Assembly: GCA_018608245.1 (NCBI GenBank)
Contig: JABAZY010000052.1
Span: forward strand, 3,624 to 67,623
Source of the DNA: Alphaproteobacteria bacterium
Lineage (GTDB): Bacteria > Pseudomonadota > Alphaproteobacteria > Micavibrionales > Micavibrionaceae
Direction: 5' to 3'
Length of the DNA stretch: 64,000 bases
The notes under the pieces were generated by a model. It did no database searches. It had not been told where the DNA came from and saw nothing but the letters and a program-made list of their open reading frames with translations. The position numbers and the translations under genes were made by a program. Shown piece by piece: positions 42,748 through 50,918 of the stretch; the stretch's first letter is position 1; each line of letters begins with the position of its first letter.

Positions 42748-43161
42748 ATGAGCGCAGCAGAATTGATACAGAAATGCCATGATGCAGGTCTTAAGATGAC
42801 TGAGCCTCGCCGTGTCATCCTAGATATTCTAGAGCACGCTAAGGACCATCCTTCTGTTGAAGAAGTTTATGATCGTTCAAAGAAGCAAGATTCATCTATT
42901 AGTATGGCGACTGTGTATCGTACGCTTGCGCTGTTAGACGAAATGGGGCTTGTTTTCCGTCATGAATTTAACGATGAACAGCATGCTCGTTATGAAGTAA
43001 ACACAGAACATCATCATCACTTGATTGATATTGATACCGGCAAAGTGATCGAGTTTCAAAATGAAAAAATTGAAAAGATGAAACAGAAAATTGCGGATGA
43101 ACTGGGTTATGAACTTGTTGAATGTCGCTTAGAGCTTTACGGCAAAAAGAAGAAAAAATAA
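42748..43161 (+). CDS. fur: Fur-family metal regulator (CxxC-less alphaproteobacterial type)
   Basis: A DNA-binding repressor for iron or manganese. The 137-aa product has the N-terminal winged helix with TEPRRVILDILEHAKDHPSVEEVY and ATVYRTLALLDEMGLV, and the C-terminal dimer domain with HHHHLIDIDTGKVIEF. The CxxC structural zinc motif usual after HHDHL is replaced by DIDT, as in the alphaproteobacterial Fur/Mur group; Irr is an alternative given the His-rich run. AGGG precedes the ATG by about seven bases. A DUF1491 gene follows 9 bp downstream. Confidence 0.88.
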   Translation: MSAAELIQKCHDAGLKMTEPRRVILDILEHAKDHPSVEEVYDRSKKQDSSISMATVYRTLALLDEMGLVFRHEFNDEQHARYEVNTEHHHHLIDIDTGKVIEFQNEKIEKMKQKIADELGYELVECRLELYGKKKKK

Positions 43162-43170
43162 TTTTCAAAT

Positions 43171-43506
43171 ATGTTTGAAGAACCATCAACCATTCCAACC
43201 TATTTATTGGTGGAAGCTAAATTGCGTGAATTGTCTACGCAAGGTATTGGTGCCTATATCGCTCATCGTGGTGAGAAGATGGGTGGACTTATTCTGCTCA
43301 AAATTTCTGACATGTCTGGACAATGTAAATTGCTGAGCCAACAACGCAATATTGATGGTGCTTTAGAATGGCAAAATATGTTTAAGGAAGAATTAGTGGA
43401 AGAGAAAAGGGCGGATGAATATAGCGTCCGTGCGATTAACCGTGACCCAGATCTATGGGTGATCGAAATTGAAGATAGAGCAATGAATAACCCGTTTGTA
43501 GATTAA
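43171..43506 (+). CDS. DUF1491-family protein
   Basis: A 111-aa protein with the pattern of DUF1491: PTYLLVEAKLRELSTQGI at the start, a Gly-containing hairpin (RGEKMGGLILLKI), and the C-terminal DPDLWVIEIEDR. No enzymatic motif is known. The start codon is ATG with no strong ribosome binding site, 9 bp after fur, so it could be coupled to it. The family is found mainly in Alphaproteobacteria; its function is not established. Confidence 0.8.
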   Translation: MFEEPSTIPTYLLVEAKLRELSTQGIGAYIAHRGEKMGGLILLKISDMSGQCKLLSQQRNIDGALEWQNMFKEELVEEKRADEYSVRAINRDPDLWVIEIEDRAMNNPFVD

Positions 43507-43625
43507 GGTGTGCAACCATCTATATCGGCAACATTTTGCAAAAACTGTTCAAATTTTTCCACAGGAACAGTATCGCGCGGTAATAATGATGCGGCTTCTT
43601 CAAAGTTTTTAATATTATCAGTCAT
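43503..43625 (-). CDS. 40-aa small protein convergent with DUF1491
   Basis: An ATG at 43623-43625 with AAAGGGGAAAA upstream opens a 40-codon frame whose stop overlaps the DUF1491 stop codon. The product MTDNIKNFEEAASLLPRD... is acidic with a helical N-terminal half (NFEEAASLLP) and a C-terminal single Cys. I recognise no family. The perfect ribosome binding site is the main support. Confidence 0.45.
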   Translation of the reverse strand: MTDNIKNFEEAASLLPRDTVPVEKFEQFLQNVADIDGCTP

Positions 43626-43705
43626 TATTTTTCCCCTTTAATAACTATTCTTACTGTACCGCAAAAAGGTTACAAAAGCTTTAATAAATTTATTTGCCAT
43701 ATAGT

Positions 43706-43734
43706 TTGACTTCTATGGTGTTTATTAGTATTTA
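43706..43734 (+). promoter_or_regulatory. Probable promoter for the 43764 gene
   Basis: TTGACT (43706-43711) and TATTTA (43729-43734) are 17 bp apart, five and four matches to consensus. The start codon follows about 30 bp later. Confidence 0.5.
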
Positions 43735-43763
43735 TTTACGAAATAGAGAGAAGATACTAAATT

Positions 43764-44777
43764 ATGTCCGTAGATACCGTTATAACGACAGCAGGGTTTG
43801 ATATTCCTGAAAAATTCGCAAAGTACTTTCAGTACTTTCCGCAAGTGCTGGAAGATATTGCGGCCCAAGACGACCAAAGTTTTGATTTTATTATTTTCCT
43901 TGAGACTGAAGATCAACGCGCCCAAGTACAAGGTGCGGTTGATAATGGCTCAAGTGCTGTGCAGCGCATGAATAAAGAAGGTAGATGCCAAATCAAATTA
44001 ATTCCACCGCGTGCAGAAAAGATAGATAACCTTTATGCTGGTGAGGTGCGTACGCGTGATTATATTGAGAGTGGAAAATATACTTATGCTCTTTATGTGG
44101 ATTTTGATGAGCGATATAGTGATCCCAAATATTTATCTACTTTAAAGTCAGTGATGAATGAAGAGGATGCTGCCATTGTTGCGGCTAACCCAATGGCATT
44201 TGGAAAGAAAATTACAAAGCCTGCGAGTCTTATGTTTCCCAAGTACAAGAATAGAGTGCCTCTAAGAAAAATTGATCATTTAGATAGTAACAGCGCTTTG
44301 TGGTGCAATATGCTTGCTCGTGTATCTTCTATACCGCGCGTATCTTGGGAAGATATGAAGGATTTACCTAAAGAGTTAGGCGCCGCATTAGATTGGCATT
44401 TTGCTATTCGTAATAATGGTAAAATTATTTATACAGATGAAACATCGATGGGGCACCGTTTTCATGACAGTCTTGTGGATCACAGTCATGAGCAATCTAT
44501 AGATGTTAAATTAGCCTTTTATCTTATGTCATGTGATGGGGTGGATTTTGATACAAGAACTAGAAATAGAATAAATCAGTTAACTGATATATTTGATGTG
44601 CAATCGATGTTTTATAATAACCCTACAAAATATGCGGACGAGAGAGCTATGTTGATAAGCGTTAACGCAAATAGAAATTCATTCGTGGGTAAGGATAGGC
44701 CATTAGAGTTGTGGGAAAATGCGCACGCTGTAGATTTGCGTTATATGTTGGATAGGTGTCAGCCAAGCATTGCTTAG
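43764..44777 (+). CDS. Glycosyltransferase-like protein, not firmly assigned
   Basis: A 337-aa soluble protein. The first 115 residues look like an alpha/beta domain, and YALYVDFDERYSDPKYLSTLK (about 109-130) recalls the acidic DxD-type metal motif in GT-A glycosyltransferases. A second half contains WHFAIRNNGKIIYTDETSMGHRFHDSLVDH (His-rich) and RTRNRINQLTDIF. I am not certain of the family. It is monocistronic between the 40-aa gene and tRNA-Ser, with its own promoter. The purine run AGAGAGAAG precedes the ATG. Confidence 0.6.
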   Translation: MSVDTVITTAGFDIPEKFAKYFQYFPQVLEDIAAQDDQSFDFIIFLETEDQRAQVQGAVDNGSSAVQRMNKEGRCQIKLIPPRAEKIDNLYAGEVRTRDYIESGKYTYALYVDFDERYSDPKYLSTLKSVMNEEDAAIVAANPMAFGKKITKPASLMFPKYKNRVPLRKIDHLDSNSALWCNMLARVSSIPRVSWEDMKDLPKELGAALDWHFAIRNNGKIIYTDETSMGHRFHDSLVDHSHEQSIDVKLAFYLMSCDGVDFDTRTRNRINQLTDIFDVQSMFYNNPTKYADERAMLISVNANRNSFVGKDRPLELWENAHAVDLRYMLDRCQPSIA

Positions 44778-44786
44778 AAACAAAAG

Positions 44787-44876
44787 TGGCGGAGGAACAG
44801 GGATTCGAACCCTGGATGGGCTTGCACCCATGCTAGTTTTCAAGACTAGTGCATTCAACCGCTCTGCCATTCCTCC
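44787..44876 (-). tRNA. tRNA-Ser(TGA), CCA encoded
   Basis: On the minus strand the 90-nt molecule has a 7-bp acceptor stem GGAGGAA/TTCCTCC, discriminator G and an encoded CCA, a D-arm GCAGAGCGGTTGAATGC, an anticodon stem CTAGT/ACTAG with the loop CTTGAAA (anticodon TGA, reading UCN serine codons), a long variable arm (ATGGGTGCAAGCCCAT) and a T-arm with GGTTCGAATCC. The long variable arm and class II length identify serine. Confidence 0.93.
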
Positions 44877-44974
44877 GCAATTGATGTGAAATCTATTTAC
44901 AGATTTTAGGCGCCAAAAACAAGCCTTTCTTTTACCTCTTACGCAATAAAGTTAAATTTGCTAAAGAATAGGGT

Positions 44975-45790
44975 ATGTTTTTTATTATTTCTAAAATTGT
45001 TTGGTTCTTAATTAGCCCTTTAAACTTAATCTGGTTATTGATGGTTTCTGGTTATTTGATCATTAATAGACACCCTAACTTGGGCTATAAGATGATTTTT
45101 ACGGGGGTGGTTTTATTTGTTCTGCTGGGCGTGCTGCCTATTGGGCATAATCTAACTGTTTTCCTTGAAAAGCAATATCTGCGCGAGCGTTTACCTAAAC
45201 AAGTTGATGGTATCATCGTGCTGGGAGGCGCTTTCAATACGCATATATCTAACAAAACGGGGCAACTGGCCCTAAATGAGAATATTGGACGTATGGTAGA
45301 GTTTGTGGCGTTGTCAAAGATATACCCAAATGCCAAATTGGTTTTTAGTGGTGGGTCGGGGCGCTTATTGTCTAAAGACCGTAAAGAAGCCGAGGATGCT
45401 CAAACGTTCTTAGGTATAATGGGTGTTCAAGGGGCGCGGCTTATTATTGAGCCTGACTCGCGCAATACCTATGAAAATGTAGTGTTTACGAAGAAATTGG
45501 TGGAGCCGAAGCCTGATGAGAAGTGGATTGTGATAACCTCAGCGTTTCATATGCCACGCACGATGGGAATATTTGAGCAACAGGGTTGGAAAGTTATCCC
45601 CTATGTCAGCGCACCCCGTACGGATGGTGAATATCAGATTTATCCTAGGTCTTTCAGTATATTAGGTCAGTTTTACTTGCTCAGCAATGCTATTAAGGAG
45701 TTTGTGGGTAGTGCTACATACTATTTTTCAGGGAAAAGCGCTTTTCTACTGCCCATGCGTCCTTTAGAATCTGAAACAGAATCAAAATAA
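44975..45790 (+). CDS. YdcF/ElyC-family DUF218 membrane protein
   Basis: A 271-aa protein with two N-terminal hydrophobic segments (about 1-45 and 46-66) then a Rossmann-like DUF218 domain: DGIIVLGGAFN, NAKLVFSGGSGRL, EPDSRNTYENVVFTKKL and ITSAFHMPRTMGIF. E. coli ElyC, a relative, affects envelope precursor metabolism. The cluster context of lytic enzymes (MltB, RlpA, DacA) downstream agrees with an envelope role. The stop is 20 bp before the mltB start codon chosen. Confidence 0.85.
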   Translation: MFFIISKIVWFLISPLNLIWLLMVSGYLIINRHPNLGYKMIFTGVVLFVLLGVLPIGHNLTVFLEKQYLRERLPKQVDGIIVLGGAFNTHISNKTGQLALNENIGRMVEFVALSKIYPNAKLVFSGGSGRLLSKDRKEAEDAQTFLGIMGVQGARLIIEPDSRNTYENVVFTKKLVEPKPDEKWIVITSAFHMPRTMGIFEQQGWKVIPYVSAPRTDGEYQIYPRSFSILGQFYLLSNAIKEFVGSATYYFSGKSAFLLPMRPLESETESK

Positions 45791-45809
45791 CTTTATGGGC
45801 GGAATTATT

Positions 45810-46784
45810 ATGTTGAGAAATCACTTTAAGAAAATACTATTAGTAACTGTTTTAGTTTGCTTTTCATCTGTTTCGTTTGCGCAAAGCCAATCTTTTGATG
45901 TTTGGCTACAGGGCGTGCGCAGCGAAGCTGCTCAAAAAGGTATCTCAGAAAACACCATTAACGCGGCGTTAAACGGCATTAAACCTATTCAGCGTGTTAT
46001 TGAGTTAGATAAAAAACAGCCTGAGAATAAAAAGACATTCGTCCAATATCGTACATCTGTGGTTAACCAAAACCTTATCAAGCAAGGGCGTCGTTTAATT
46101 CAAGAAAACTATACGATCCTTCAAGAAGTTGAAGATAAGTACGGTGTGCCAAAGCAGTTTATTGTGGCGCTTTGGGGGATTGAAACAAATTTTGGTGGTA
46201 ATACTGGTGGGTTCAAAGTTGTGCCTGCGCTTGCCACATTGTCTTGGGAAGGACGTCGCGCAGACTTCTTCCGTAAAGAGTTATTTAATGCGCTTAAAAT
46301 TATTGATGAGGGTCATATTAGTGCGGCAAGCATGAAAGGTTCTTGGGCAGGCGCAATGGGGCAAAATCAATTTATGCCTTCTAGCTTTAATTCCTACGCG
46401 GTAGATCATAATGGTGATGGAAAACGCGATATTTGGGGTACAAAGAAAGATATTTTTGCTTCAACGGCCAACTACCTCAAGAAGAATGGCTGGAAATCAG
46501 GGGAGCGTTGGGGGCGCCGTGTACAATTACCCCCAAGTTTTTCAAAAGAAATGGTTACGCCAAAAATTAAGAAACCAATTTCATATTGGTCAAGCTTAGG
46601 TGTGCGTAAGTTAGATGGAACGCCACTTCCAACTGAAAATATGATGTCTTCAATTGTTGCTCCTGATGGGGTAGGCGGAGAGGCATGGATTGTGTACAAC
46701 AACTATCAAACAATAATGGATTGGAATAGATCCACTTATTTTGCTACATCTGTCGGTCTTCTAGCCGATCAGCTAGCCCGATAA
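45810..46784 (+). CDS. Lytic murein transglycosylase, MltB-type
   Basis: An exported peptidoglycan-cleaving enzyme. The 324-aa product starts with a signal peptide (LVTVLVCFSSVSFA, cut near residue 24) followed by the transglycosylase domain with catalytic Glu 125 in WGIETNFGG, LATLSWEGRRADFFRKEL, GSWAGAMGQNQFMPSSF and the AVDHNGDGKRDIW calcium-like loop. No peptidoglycan-binding domain is seen at the C-terminus. An in-frame ATG at 45795 has no ribosome binding site; the ATG at 45810 has GGCGGA upstream. It lies between the DUF218 gene and rlpA. Confidence 0.93.
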   Translation: MLRNHFKKILLVTVLVCFSSVSFAQSQSFDVWLQGVRSEAAQKGISENTINAALNGIKPIQRVIELDKKQPENKKTFVQYRTSVVNQNLIKQGRRLIQENYTILQEVEDKYGVPKQFIVALWGIETNFGGNTGGFKVVPALATLSWEGRRADFFRKELFNALKIIDEGHISAASMKGSWAGAMGQNQFMPSSFNSYAVDHNGDGKRDIWGTKKDIFASTANYLKKNGWKSGERWGRRVQLPPSFSKEMVTPKIKKPISYWSSLGVRKLDGTPLPTENMMSSIVAPDGVGGEAWIVYNNYQTIMDWNRSTYFATSVGLLADQLAR

Positions 46785-46815
46785 ATTTTTAACGACGAGA
46801 AACAGAGTAAATATC

Positions 46816-47919
46816 ATGCGTACTTTAGCCTTACAATCCATGCCTAAACCGTTATTCGCCTTCATGCTGCTAACCATTGTATTTGGTGGTGGTCTTTCTG
46901 GCTGTTCCGAAACGCGTTATGCCGCGCATATGGTAAAACAAATTCCTATGGGGCAAGATAAAGCAGCGAAAAGCGTTGGTTATTTTAAGGTTGGTAGTCC
47001 ATATAACATTAAGGGGCGTAAATATTACCCAAAAGAAACTTATGGTGGTGTAGAAACAGGCACGGCTTCTTGGTATGGCCCAGGATTTCATGGCAAAATG
47101 ACAGCCAATGGAGAAACGTTTGATAGAAACGATCTGACAGCTGCCCATAGAACTCTTCAAATACCAAGCGTTATTAAAGTAACTAATTTGAGCAATGGTC
47201 GTTCAATAATCTTACGTGTTAATGATCGTGGGCCATTTGCGCATGATCGAGTCTTAGATGTGTCGGAACGTGCTGCAAGTTTGCTTGGGTTTAAAAACCA
47301 AGGTACGGCCAAAGTACGCATTGAGGTCATGACAGACGCCAGCAAAGTTGTTGCCAATGCTGCTAAGCAGGGTAAAGACACGCGCGGTTATGCCGTGGCG
47401 CTTAACCAGAACAAAACACATCATTTAGATCAACCATCTATTATCACGCCACCACCAACACCAGAAGTAAAAATGGCGAGTGCGCAAAGCGTTCAAAATG
47501 CACAGCGTGTGGCGCAAGTACAACCTGCAACAGGCGCACCTCAACAAATATATTACAAACCTGAGCCAGTTCAGCGCGTTGTTCTATCGCCTGAGATGCC
47601 AACTCAAACATCGCCAGCTCCTGTGGAAAAGGTTGTGAATAATGTCGTGGATAATCAAAAGGTGTCAAAATTTGTACCGTCCGTTCCAGCAGGTAAAATA
47701 TTTGTTCAAGCTGGTGCATTTTCTGAGGAGCAAAATGCGTTAGCCTTTAGCCGTACATTATCATCTTATGGACCATCAAAGGTTTATATGACACGTGTTG
47801 ATAATAAGCCATTTTATCGCGTACGTTTAGGACCATATGAAGATTCTGCGAAAGCATCCGAAGCTGTTTTGGCGCTTAACAATAGTGGTAAGGCAAACGC
47901 TGTTTTAATTGTTGATTGA
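46816..47919 (+). CDS. rlpA: RlpA septal lytic transglycosylase lipoprotein with SPOR domain
   Basis: A lipoprotein that cleaves denuded glycan strands at the septum. The 367-aa product has a lipobox (GGGLSGC, modified Cys 30), a double-psi beta barrel with TASWYGPGFHGKMTANGE, RNDLTAAHRTLQIPS and RVNDRGPFAHDRVLDVSE (about 77-155), a Gln/Pro/Val-rich linker (about 190-290) and a C-terminal SPOR domain (about 295-367, FVQAGAFSEEQNALAFSRTL, VRLGPYEDSAKASEAV). The SPOR domain binds septal peptidoglycan. Followed by dacA, usual in Alphaproteobacteria. Confidence 0.95.
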   Translation: MRTLALQSMPKPLFAFMLLTIVFGGGLSGCSETRYAAHMVKQIPMGQDKAAKSVGYFKVGSPYNIKGRKYYPKETYGGVETGTASWYGPGFHGKMTANGETFDRNDLTAAHRTLQIPSVIKVTNLSNGRSIILRVNDRGPFAHDRVLDVSERAASLLGFKNQGTAKVRIEVMTDASKVVANAAKQGKDTRGYAVALNQNKTHHLDQPSIITPPPTPEVKMASAQSVQNAQRVAQVQPATGAPQQIYYKPEPVQRVVLSPEMPTQTSPAPVEKVVNNVVDNQKVSKFVPSVPAGKIFVQAGAFSEEQNALAFSRTLSSYGPSKVYMTRVDNKPFYRVRLGPYEDSAKASEAVLALNNSGKANAVLIVD

Positions 47920-47965
47920 TTACACTAATTACACCCATTTCGTCATAGTGATTTGAAAGAAAAAA

Positions 47966-49096
47966 ATGCGCTTTATATTTTTAACCTTAATTGTTCTCTT
48001 TAGCTTTTCATCAGCACCCGCGTGGAGTTGGTCGCAAGAAACAGCGGCGAAGCAAGCGCTTGTGATGGACATGGAAACGGGACAAGTGTTGTTTGAGAAA
48101 AACTCAGATCAGCGTATGCCCACATCTTCGATGAGTAAGGTGATGACGGCTTATATGGTTTTTACAGCTATTGAGAGTGGCCGCATTGATTTAGACACTG
48201 AGTTCCGTGTCAGCAAGGAAGCCTCTGAAAAAGGTGGATCTAAAATGTTTGTGGCTGATGGCACGAAGGTCAAAGTTGAATATTTGCTACGCGGTGTGAT
48301 TATTCAATCTGGTAATGATGCAACAATTGTTCTGGCTGAAGGGCTTGCGGGGAGTGAAAAAGAATTTGCTAAGCGCATGACCGAAAAGGCGGAAGAAATT
48401 GGGATGGGTGACAGTAATTTTATGAATGCTAGTGGTTGGCCAGACCCTAACCATTATTCAACGGCGCACGATCTGGCAATTATGGCGCGCCGCGTGATGA
48501 AAGATTTCCCCGAGTATTATAAAATGTACGGTGAAAAAGAATTCACCTATGCAGAGATTAAACAAAGAAACCGTAATCCATTGCTTTACCGTGATATTGG
48601 CGCAGACGGTATTAAAACAGGTCATACAGAAGTGGGCGGTTACGGTTTAATAGGGACAGCCTTGCAAGATGGTCGTCGTGTATTGATTGTGCTAAACGGC
48701 ATGGAAAGCGAAAAAGAGCGCTCAGATGAATCTTCAAGACTTATTACATGGGGATTAGACAAGTTTAAGAATGTTGAACTATTTAAAGCCAATCAGAGTG
48801 TAACCGAAGCGCCTGTGGCGATGGGGCAAGAAAAAACTGTGTCTTTAGTTCTTCAAAAGAACTTAAAGGTCACCGTGCCTAAAAAAGTTGATGATAAAGA
48901 TAATATTGTTATCGAGTATAAAAAACCTGTCGTGGCGCCAATCAAAAAAGGCGATGTTCTTGGAACGCTAACGATCAAGGGCGAAGATTTAGAAGGCCAA
49001 AAATATGATCTAGTAGCAGGTAGCTCTGTTGAAAAATTAGGGTTTTTCAAAGGTACATTCGTAAAAGCCAAAACGTATCTTTTAGGCAGTCGATAG
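47966..49096 (+). CDS. dacA: D-alanyl-D-alanine carboxypeptidase (PBP5 family)
   Basis: A periplasmic DD-carboxypeptidase trimming pentapeptides. The 376-aa product has a signal peptide (about 1-22), the catalytic SxxK at 55-58 (SSMSK), SGN at 115-117 and KTG at 216-218, followed by the C-terminal beta domain (about 290-376) usual for PBP5. A short hydrophobic C-terminal patch (ENLGFFKGTFVKAKTYLLG-like) could be the membrane-anchoring helix. It is 3 bp before tmk. Confidence 0.95.
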   Translation: MRFIFLTLIVLFSFSSAPAWSWSQETAAKQALVMDMETGQVLFEKNSDQRMPTSSMSKVMTAYMVFTAIESGRIDLDTEFRVSKEASEKGGSKMFVADGTKVKVEYLLRGVIIQSGNDATIVLAEGLAGSEKEFAKRMTEKAEEIGMGDSNFMNASGWPDPNHYSTAHDLAIMARRVMKDFPEYYKMYGEKEFTYAEIKQRNRNPLLYRDIGADGIKTGHTEVGGYGLIGTALQDGRRVLIVLNGMESEKERSDESSRLITWGLDKFKNVELFKANQSVTEAPVAMGQEKTVSLVLQKNLKVTVPKKVDDKDNIVIEYKKPVVAPIKKGDVLGTLTIKGEDLEGQKYDLVAGSSVEKLGFFKGTFVKAKTYLLGSR

Positions 49097-49099
49097 CCC

Positions 49100-49738
49100 A
49101 TGAGCCGAGGAACATTTATCACATTAGAGGGCGGTGAGGGTGTTGGCAAAACAACACAGATTGCTTTTTTAAAAGATAAATTGGAAAGCGAAGGGCACCA
49201 GGTCATTACAACCCGTGAACCAGGTGGTACACCAGCCGCCGAAGAAATCCGCAATTTAGTCTCAAGCGTAGAATTTGGTGCGAACCTTCCGCCTTATGCA
49301 GAATTAATGCTATTTAACGCAGCGCGTGCGTCGCATATTGAAGATATTATTAAACCAGCATTAGAGGACGGCAAGGTTGTCATCTGTGACCGTTTTATTG
49401 ATTCAACGCGTGTCTATCAGGGCATTTTACAATCAATTGATATGGCGTTTATTCATCAATTAGATGCCCGCATTGTTGGTGAGTATATGCCAGATTTAAC
49501 GCTTTTGCTTGATATTACGGCTGAGGCCGCTATGGAGCGTGTAAAGACACGTGGTGTGCGGGACCATTATGATAATGGTGATATTGTATTCTACACGTCG
49601 CTACGTGATGGCTTTTTGACGTTAGCTGAGGAAGATCAGGCACGTATTAAGGTCATTGATGCCGATGCAAAGATGGATGTCATTGCAGAAAATATTTGGC
49701 AATACGCCTCTGATGTTATAGAAAATAAGAATGTTTGA
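49100..49738 (+). CDS. tmk: Thymidylate kinase
   Basis: Tmk phosphorylates dTMP to dTDP. The 212-aa protein has the P-loop GGEGVGKTTQ at 11-20, the DRxxxS-like motif ICDRFIDSTRVYQG and the lid segment typical of bacterial TMPK. It starts right after dacA and overlaps holB by 8 bp, an arrangement found in many proteobacteria; tmk supplies dTTP while holB belongs to the replisome. Confidence 0.95.
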   Translation: MSRGTFITLEGGEGVGKTTQIAFLKDKLESEGHQVITTREPGGTPAAEEIRNLVSSVEFGANLPPYAELMLFNAARASHIEDIIKPALEDGKVVICDRFIDSTRVYQGILQSIDMAFIHQLDARIVGEYMPDLTLLLDITAEAAMERVKTRGVRDHYDNGDIVFYTSLRDGFLTLAEEDQARIKVIDADAKMDVIAENIWQYASDVIENKNV

Positions 49739-50885
49739 TGACTTTCAAGACATTGATGAAAATGTTTCTGTAGACTTAAGTGGCTATGATATTGATGAGC
49801 CAGAGGGACTATCTCAACCGCGGGACTCCATTTTATGTTTAGGTCACGACGACGCTGAGCAAACATTATTACAGTTAATCAATAGCGGAGCTATGCCACA
49901 CGCTTTAATATTCTCTGGGCTTCACGGTGTTGGAAAATCTACATTCGCCTTTAAATTGGCGCGTTATTTATTAAAACATGGCACAGCTGATAGCGCACAA
50001 GATAGTTTGTTTGGTGATGCGCCTTTAGAAGCTATGAACTTAGATGTTGCTAAATATGATCCGGTGTTCTCCCGCGTGTCGTCTGGCGGACATCCTGATT
50101 TTTTATATATAGAACGTCCCATTGACACAAAAGGCGTACAGAAAAATGCCCTCGATGTTGATACGGCACGGAAAGTAGCTCCGTTCTTGCGTAAAACAGC
50201 CTCAGAGGGTGGTTGGCGTATTGTGTTGGTTGATGACGCAGATACAATGAACCGTAACGCTCAGAACGCTTTATTGAAGATTTTGGAGGAGCCACCATCA
50301 AATGCGTTGCTCATTCTTGTGACGCATCGTTTAGGCGCGATGATCCCAACCATTAGGTCTCGTTGTCGCGTGGTGTCATTTGACCCATTAGAAAAAGAGC
50401 CACTTGAGCAATTGATGGGCCTTGCTGTTGGTGGTGAAGTTTCAGCGCGTGAGCGTAAAATACTGACAGCACTTGCAGGTGGCAGTATGGGCGCTGTTCA
50501 GAAAATCATTGATGCTGGTGGATTTGACACTATTCAGATGACATTAGATATTCTCCAAGGTTGGGAAAACTGGGACTGGGTTGAAATTCATCATTTGGCC
50601 GACAGCATTAGCCGTGCAGGGCAGGGTGACTTATTTAAGAATGTTGAAACAATTATGTGCTGGGTTGTTACGCAGATGGTTTTTGCCAAAGCTAAAAAAC
50701 ATGCTCAATTAGAAGATCCCTTGGATAATGAAGCGTTTACGGCGCTTCTACATCATTATTCACTTGAAGATTGGGTCAAAATTTGTGACAACTTAAAGGA
50801 GCATTTTGCGCAAGCACATTTTGCCAATTTGGATAAAAAACAAGCCGTTCTTGGGGCATTTAATATAATCAAAACATCATATTAA
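49731..50885 (+). CDS. holB: DNA polymerase III delta prime subunit
   Basis: HolB is the stationary clamp-loader subunit. The 384-aa product is an AAA+ ATPase-like protein with a P-loop, GLHGVGKST at about 63-71, and the sensor region VDDADTMNRNAQNALLKILEEPP (the conserved KxLEEPP block) and HRLGAMIPTIRSRCRV (the SRC motif). The N-terminal 30 residues are acidic. The start overlaps the tmk 3' end, so they are translationally coupled. metG follows after 33 bp. Confidence 0.94.
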   Translation: MFDDFQDIDENVSVDLSGYDIDEPEGLSQPRDSILCLGHDDAEQTLLQLINSGAMPHALIFSGLHGVGKSTFAFKLARYLLKHGTADSAQDSLFGDAPLEAMNLDVAKYDPVFSRVSSGGHPDFLYIERPIDTKGVQKNALDVDTARKVAPFLRKTASEGGWRIVLVDDADTMNRNAQNALLKILEEPPSNALLILVTHRLGAMIPTIRSRCRVVSFDPLEKEPLEQLMGLAVGGEVSARERKILTALAGGSMGAVQKIIDAGGFDTIQMTLDILQGWENWDWVEIHHLADSISRAGQGDLFKNVETIMCWVVTQMVFAKAKKHAQLEDPLDNEAFTALLHHYSLEDWVKICDNLKEHFAQAHFANLDKKQAVLGAFNIIKTSY

Positions 50886-50918
50886 ATTGCTCTCATTATT
50901 TTAGGAGTAATTTGAACC

